DNA from: Ruminococcus flavefaciens ND2009
GTDB lineage: Bacteria; Bacillota; Clostridia; Oscillospirales; Ruminococcaceae
NCBI RefSeq assembly: GCF_000621785.1
Contig: NZ_JHXI01000019.1
Location: forward strand, 1 to 44,612
Length of the DNA stretch: 44,612 nt
Direction: 5' to 3'
Part shown: piece after piece, positions 40,594 through 44,612 of the stretch
How positions within the stretch are numbered: the stretch's first letter is position 1
Layout of the letters: every line of letters starts with the position of its first letter
Position numbers and translations under genes: made by a program
The notes under the pieces: generated by a model
The model's database searches: none
What the model was told of the DNA's origin: nothing
The model's input: only the letters and a program-made list of their open reading frames with translations

Positions 40594-43500
40594 ATGAAGA
40601 AGATCATCAAAAGGGCTGCTGCTTTGGCGATAGCAGCGGCACTGACGACGGGGGCAGCGCCGCCCCGGTTCGGCGGAGGGTTCCTGCAAAAGCCTGCAAA
40701 TGTATATGCAGCGGACGCATATACATTTGACGAAAGCACGGGTGTGCTTTCGCTGAAAGGTTTGATCAACCTAAATGTCAGATCGGAGATTTTAAATTAC
40801 AAAGACAAAAGTAAGGTCAAAAAAGTAGTTGCAGAAGAGGGGACGAAGATAACTCAAGGCTCTTTTCTGTTTGATAGTTTTGTAAATTGTACCGAAATGG
40901 ATCTTTCAAAGGCTGATGTGAGCTCCTGCGAGAGGTTTGGAGCGATGTTCAATAATTGCACTTCTCTGAAAAAGCTTGACCTTTTGGGCTGGGATACCGG
41001 TAGTGCTGTAAATATGCAGCAGATGTTCGATTCCTGTAAATCTCTTGAGGAGCTTGATCTGAGCAGCTTTACCATAAAATCAGGCACAGATTTTCAAAGT
41101 GCTATGTTTTATGGATGTAGTTCTCTTAAAAAACTGACTTTGGGAAAAGGCTGTTCAGGATTGACTTCTGATTCCCGCTTACAGCAAGGTGAGTTTGGCT
41201 GGTCAAACGTCATGGCTCCGGATACTATAATCAGCGGAACGGACACCTATGCTGTTATCTCAAACAGCGGCAAAAACACCTATATCAGGGACTATGCTCT
41301 CATGCCTGCAACGGATTGTTACACATACAACAGCACAACAGGTCTCCTGACGCTGAAAAACGTTGTTGACAGGGAAACAATAAGACGCTTTGAGAAGAAA
41401 ACCTCTGTAAAAAAGATAGCCGCTCAGGAAGGCACTAAATTCGTAGACAGCTGTTCATGTATGTTTGATGGGTATACAAACTGTACAGATATAGACCTTT
41501 CCAATGTGGATACAAGCAGGATGACGTCAATGTCGAATATGTTCTATGGCTGCTATTCATTGATAAATCTTGATCTGACAGGTGTGGATACAAGCAAGGT
41601 AGACAGTATGGATTACACATTTGGTATCTGTTCAGCTCTGGAAAACATTGATCTCAGCGGATTTGACACAACGAATGTCACAACAATGGAGTATATGTTC
41701 TATGGCTGTCAGTCTCTGAAAAAAATTGATCTCGGAAAGTTCAGCTTTGAAAAGGTCATGACAATGGCTGGAATGTTCGGCGGCTGTGAAGCCCTCGAAT
41801 CTATCAGCGGTACGGCTTTCGCATCATCAGACTGCACTGACTTAGCCAGTATGTTCAGCGGCTGTACGGCATTAAAGGAGCTTGATCTGAGAAGTCTTGA
41901 TACAGTCAATGCTGAAAATATGAACAGCTTCTTTGCCGGCTGTGAGTCACTCAGCAAGCTGTATCTCAGCTCAAAATTCGGCGATGTTGTCGCAGCTCAT
42001 AGGCTTCCCAACGGTGGCGGCTGGCTCAACGGCAAGGGAGATAAGATAAGCGGAAGCGGAGAATTTGCTGAGATAAGCAAAACCACCTCCGGCTCTGCTG
42101 CTTATTATAAGAGAAATCTGATAAAAGCCGAGAATTATAACCTTAAATATCTTACTTTCCCTACACCGGGTACAACGGCATGGGATTCGCTCTCAGACCT
42201 TAAAGCTATGAGTAATGAATACACGGTAGACATGAGTAACACATACTGGATAGACGCCGTTACAGGAAAAAAACTGAGCGGTGATGATGTTTTCGTGTAC
42301 GGCGGAGCATACTTACTCTCTGTACGTCTGAGACCCAACGAGAATTACGTTTTTGCCGAGCCCACGGAAGATGCTCTTGCTTATACAGATATTTACGGCT
42401 TTGACGGTAAAACTGTATTCTGTGAGGCAGAAAAGAACACAGCCCGGCTCCTCGAAGACGGTTCGCTTGAATTTTTAGCCTATATTTCCAATTACAGGAA
42501 GTCATCGGCTTTCTACAGCTATGAGGCACCCGACGGACGTAAAGCTGCGGCACATTATCTGAATGATCTTGGCGTCAGCGCCCCTGATGCACATACTGTT
42601 CTGATAAAGGATATGTATAATGCATTGTGGCAGGAGCCCACAGTCGCTCCGACTTACTATTACAGCCTGGATCAGGAGAACTGGTATACCTTTGCCGAGA
42701 TAAACGGCGTAGGTATCGGTAAGCTCAGATCAGATACGGAGTATACGGTATATGTCCTCGTAAAAGGTGAGCGCAAGCCATTCTATACCAAGACTGTAAA
42801 GACTCCCGCAAGTGAGGAGGCAGAGCCTATCTACAGGGTCGACATCACAGATGTAGTCGCACCAAATGCGCCGGAGCTCCCCGTAAAAACCGCAACAGTT
42901 TCGGGCGAGGGCGCTGTCCTCTGTACTGACTCAGATATAGCGGACTACGGCACAGACGGCATGAACTGGGCAGATGATGACGTTTCGGGCGATGTAATGC
43001 CTCCGGGGGCTAAATTCCTGGCAGGCAATAAATATACAGTCCGTGTGCTTGTTTCGGCTGAGGACGGATATGTATTCCCTGATGATCTCACCGACATAAC
43101 TGCCACAGTAAACGGCAAGCCCGCAGGGATACAGCCTATGGAGGACGGAAAGTCTATAATAGTCACATATCAGTTCACAGCAACGGGAACTAATAAGATC
43201 ACAGTATCATTTGCCCCCGACGGAGGCAGCGGTACAATGGAAGATGCCTCTGTTACAGCATTTGCGGAATTTGCTCTGCCTGAGTGCGGCTTCACTGCTC
43301 CCGAGGGCAAGGAGTTCGCAGGCTGGTTCATCAACGGTGAGATCAGACAGGCGGGCGAAAAGATCACGGTAACTGAGGATATTACCCTTTACGCAATGTG
43401 GGATTACAGCATAGTATCCGTAAAGTTCGATGCAAACGGCGGCGACGGAAGCATAGCCGACTCTGTACTGCTTTCGGGCTGCACATTCGCCTTCCCGTCC

Positions 43501-43857
43501 TGTTCCTTCACTGCCCCTGACGGCAAGGTTTTTGCAGGCTGGCAGATCGGCGACAAGACCTATAATGCGGGCGATACACTGAAGATCACAGCCGATACAG
43601 TTGTGAAAGCCCTCTGGAGCGAAGAAGTCAAGGAAAAGCTCCTTGTCGGTGATGTTGACGGCGACGGCTCGGTAACAACACTGGATGCAGAACTCATAGC
43701 ACGCTATGTAAACGGCTGGGAAGGTATCGAGATAGACCTTGATGCAGCGGACCTTGACCGTGACGGTACAGTCGATGTAAGAGATTCAATTATTCTTTCC
43801 CGTGCAGTTGCAGCGTGGGACGGCTATGATACATACATAGCAGAGATAGAAAAATAA
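40594..43857 (+). CDS. Large secreted dockerin protein with DUF285 repeats and InlB-type B repeats
   Basis: 1087 residues, AAAGGAGG 7 bases before ATG. Signal peptide MKKIIKRAAALAIAAALTTG with cleavage near 39 (VYAAD). Two blocks of BspA/DUF285 units (about 40-215 and 235-480, e.g. TSMSNMFYGCYSLINLDLTG). Residues ~500-850 are beta-rich, with fibronectin- or Ig-like stretches. Two Listeria-Bacteroides B repeats (about 868-932, 938-1010; FAPDGGSGTMEDASVT, FDANGGDGSIADSVLL). C-terminal dockerin with two calcium loops (GDVDGDGSVTTLDAELIARY and AADLDRDGTVDVRDSIILSR). Exported and expected to attach to a cohesin; binding to host or plant polymers is possible. Followed 12 bases later by a cohesin-like gene. 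Confidence 0.92.
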   Translation: MKKIIKRAAALAIAAALTTGAAPPRFGGGFLQKPANVYAADAYTFDESTGVLSLKGLINLNVRSEILNYKDKSKVKKVVAEEGTKITQGSFLFDSFVNCTEMDLSKADVSSCERFGAMFNNCTSLKKLDLLGWDTGSAVNMQQMFDSCKSLEELDLSSFTIKSGTDFQSAMFYGCSSLKKLTLGKGCSGLTSDSRLQQGEFGWSNVMAPDTIISGTDTYAVISNSGKNTYIRDYALMPATDCYTYNSTTGLLTLKNVVDRETIRRFEKKTSVKKIAAQEGTKFVDSCSCMFDGYTNCTDIDLSNVDTSRMTSMSNMFYGCYSLINLDLTGVDTSKVDSMDYTFGICSALENIDLSGFDTTNVTTMEYMFYGCQSLKKIDLGKFSFEKVMTMAGMFGGCEALESISGTAFASSDCTDLASMFSGCTALKELDLRSLDTVNAENMNSFFAGCESLSKLYLSSKFGDVVAAHRLPNGGGWLNGKGDKISGSGEFAEISKTTSGSAAYYKRNLIKAENYNLKYLTFPTPGTTAWDSLSDLKAMSNEYTVDMSNTYWIDAVTGKKLSGDDVFVYGGAYLLSVRLRPNENYVFAEPTEDALAYTDIYGFDGKTVFCEAEKNTARLLEDGSLEFLAYISNYRKSSAFYSYEAPDGRKAAAHYLNDLGVSAPDAHTVLIKDMYNALWQEPTVAPTYYYSLDQENWYTFAEINGVGIGKLRSDTEYTVYVLVKGERKPFYTKTVKTPASEEAEPIYRVDITDVVAPNAPELPVKTATVSGEGAVLCTDSDIADYGTDGMNWADDDVSGDVMPPGAKFLAGNKYTVRVLVSAEDGYVFPDDLTDITATVNGKPAGIQPMEDGKSIIVTYQFTATGTNKITVSFAPDGGSGTMEDASVTAFAEFALPECGFTAPEGKEFAGWFINGEIRQAGEKITVTEDITLYAMWDYSIVSVKFDANGGDGSIADSVLLSGCTFAFPSCSFTAPDGKVFAGWQIGDKTYNAGDTLKITADTVVKALWSEEVKEKLLVGDVDGDGSVTTLDAELIARYVNGWEGIEIDLDAADLDRDGTVDVRDSIILSRAVAAWDGYDTYIAEIEK

Positions 43858-43869
43858 GGAGAAAGCATC

Positions 43870-44612
43870 ATGATAAAAAGAATCATATCAGTGCTCCTCT
43901 CTGCCGTACTATCGCTTTGCCTGCTTCCGACAGCCGTATTTGCGGCTTCTGATATGATGCTTTCCGCAGAAAGTGTCACAGCAGAATGCAAGCCGGGAAC
44001 AGAAATAAGTATCCCTGTCACAGCAGAAGTGAACAGCGGATATATAGCGGGAACGGTGGATATAGTATGGGACAGGACGGTTCTGAAGCTCAGATCCGTA
44101 GCGTATACGGATAATGCTCCCGATAACGGCTCGGCAGAGATCTCACAGGGCAGATACAGGGTATCATTCGGAGAGAATTTAAAGACCGAAAACTTTACAG
44201 GCTCAGGCGAATTCTTTACCCTGACATTTACTGTAACGGAAACGGCTAAAGCAGGAGACCATCTTGTAGCACTTGAAAATGCAGTTATATATAATACAGA
44301 CCTGAAAGCATTGTCTGTATCGCTGGGCTCTGCAAATGTAACACTTACAGGCGAGACTTCAGAGAATGACCTGCTTTTAGAGATAGGCAGTGTAAATGCA
44401 CCTGTAAAAGGTGACGGAGAGATCAGGGTTCCCGTAACTGCAAAGCAGAACCCCGGATTTGTTTCGGGTACAGCAGATCTGAAGTGGAATGCTGATGCTC
44501 TTACTCTCAAAAAGATCGAATATACTTCCCTTGCTCCCGATAACGGCTCGGCAGATGTGATCGGCGGCGGAAGCTATCGTATAGCCTTCGGAAACAATCT
44601 GGCTGAGGCAGA
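43870..44612 (+). CDS. Secreted protein with cohesin-like beta-sandwich repeats (runs off the window)
   Basis: 247 codons visible. ATG with AAGGAG 8 bases upstream, 12 bases after the preceding stop, so an operon. Signal peptide MIKRIISVLLSAVLSLCLLP, cleavage near 26. Then two similar ~130-residue modules: SVTAECKPGTEISIPVTAEV, GTVDIVWDRTVLKLRSVAYT in the first, and LEIGSVNAPVKGDGEIRVPV, GTADLKWNADALTLKKIEYT in the second. The pattern G-x-x-I-x-V-P-V-x-A, then W-D/N-x-x-x-L-x-L-K, then a D-N-G-S-A loop fits the cohesin fold. It could be a scaffoldin-like partner for the dockerin protein encoded just upstream. A related carbohydrate-binding or BIg-type sandwich cannot be excluded. Confidence 0.78.
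   Translation, partial: MIKRIISVLLSAVLSLCLLPTAVFAASDMMLSAESVTAECKPGTEISIPVTAEVNSGYIAGTVDIVWDRTVLKLRSVAYTDNAPDNGSAEISQGRYRVSFGENLKTENFTGSGEFFTLTFTVTETAKAGDHLVALENAVIYNTDLKALSVSLGSANVTLTGETSENDLLLEIGSVNAPVKGDGEIRVPVTAKQNPGFVSGTADLKWNADALTLKKIEYTSLAPDNGSADVIGGGSYRIAFGNNLAEA

Noticed and set aside
43824..44510. 228-codon leftward frame at the right end
   Set aside because: Antisense shadow of the cohesin-like gene, which has a signal peptide and a good ribosome site.

Overview
The window looks like the chromosome of a Ruminococcus-type gut or rumen Firmicute (Oscillospiraceae). The evidence is secreted proteins with dockerin modules, a protein with cohesin-like modules, BspA/DUF285 leucine-rich repeats, SpaA-type surface repeats, strong AAAGGAGG ribosome sites and near-consensus TTGACA-17-TATAAT promoters. 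No rRNA, tRNA or CRISPR array was seen. The one structural RNA gene is tmRNA (ssrA), at 39533-39902 on the minus strand.

Layout. (1) 1-345: right end of an IS256-type element. (2) 548-6743, minus: a ~2020-residue secreted SpaA-repeat protein followed by a 30-codon peptide gene. (3) 7174-39555: a ~32 kb site-specific island. Both ends carry the 14-bp direct repeat CGAGGGGAATTGAA, which on the right lies in the T-arm of ssrA. Beside the ssrA end sit an excisionase-like gene and a tyrosine recombinase. Further in are a mobilisation module (relaxase, MobC, an overlapping reading frame, an oriT-like region), a RepA-type ATPase and a divergent pair (sigma-like protein and DUF6076). Most of the island is one leftward polysaccharide operon (28282 down to about 9603) with a phosphoglycosyl transferase, glycosyltransferases, Wzy, Wzx, two pyruvyl-transferase-type proteins and CapE/CapG/CapF for UDP-L-FucNAc. 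Its left end (7630-9570) is a seam of broken genes. (4) 35980-39535: two cargo cassettes stacked between the integrase and ssrA. Each has the same promoter, a secreted dockerin protein, the same terminator, a copy of the integrase 3' tail, and an ssrA-terminator-like hairpin with an att-like sequence. (5) 40391-44612, plus: chromosomal-side dockerin/BspA and cohesin-like genes.

How it may work together. The recombinase targets the 3' end of ssrA. Every junction carries a hairpin plus U-tract that, read leftward, would terminate ssrA, so insertions can pile up without damaging tmRNA. The island replaces cell-surface polysaccharide, and the small cassettes next to ssrA supply secreted dockerin proteins that could dock to a cohesin scaffold. 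Both cassette proteins end in a domain that looks like the C-terminal domain of ribosomal protein L7/L12, an unexpected module for an exported dockerin protein.

The most notable observations are the ssrA-linked cassette array, the dockerin-L7/L12-like architecture, a membrane/coiled-coil gene embedded in the relaxase gene, an ATP-grasp/HEPN chimera, and a leader-peptide/terminator arrangement before the 1087-residue dockerin protein. All assignments come from reading the sequence and from remembered family features; no database search was run.
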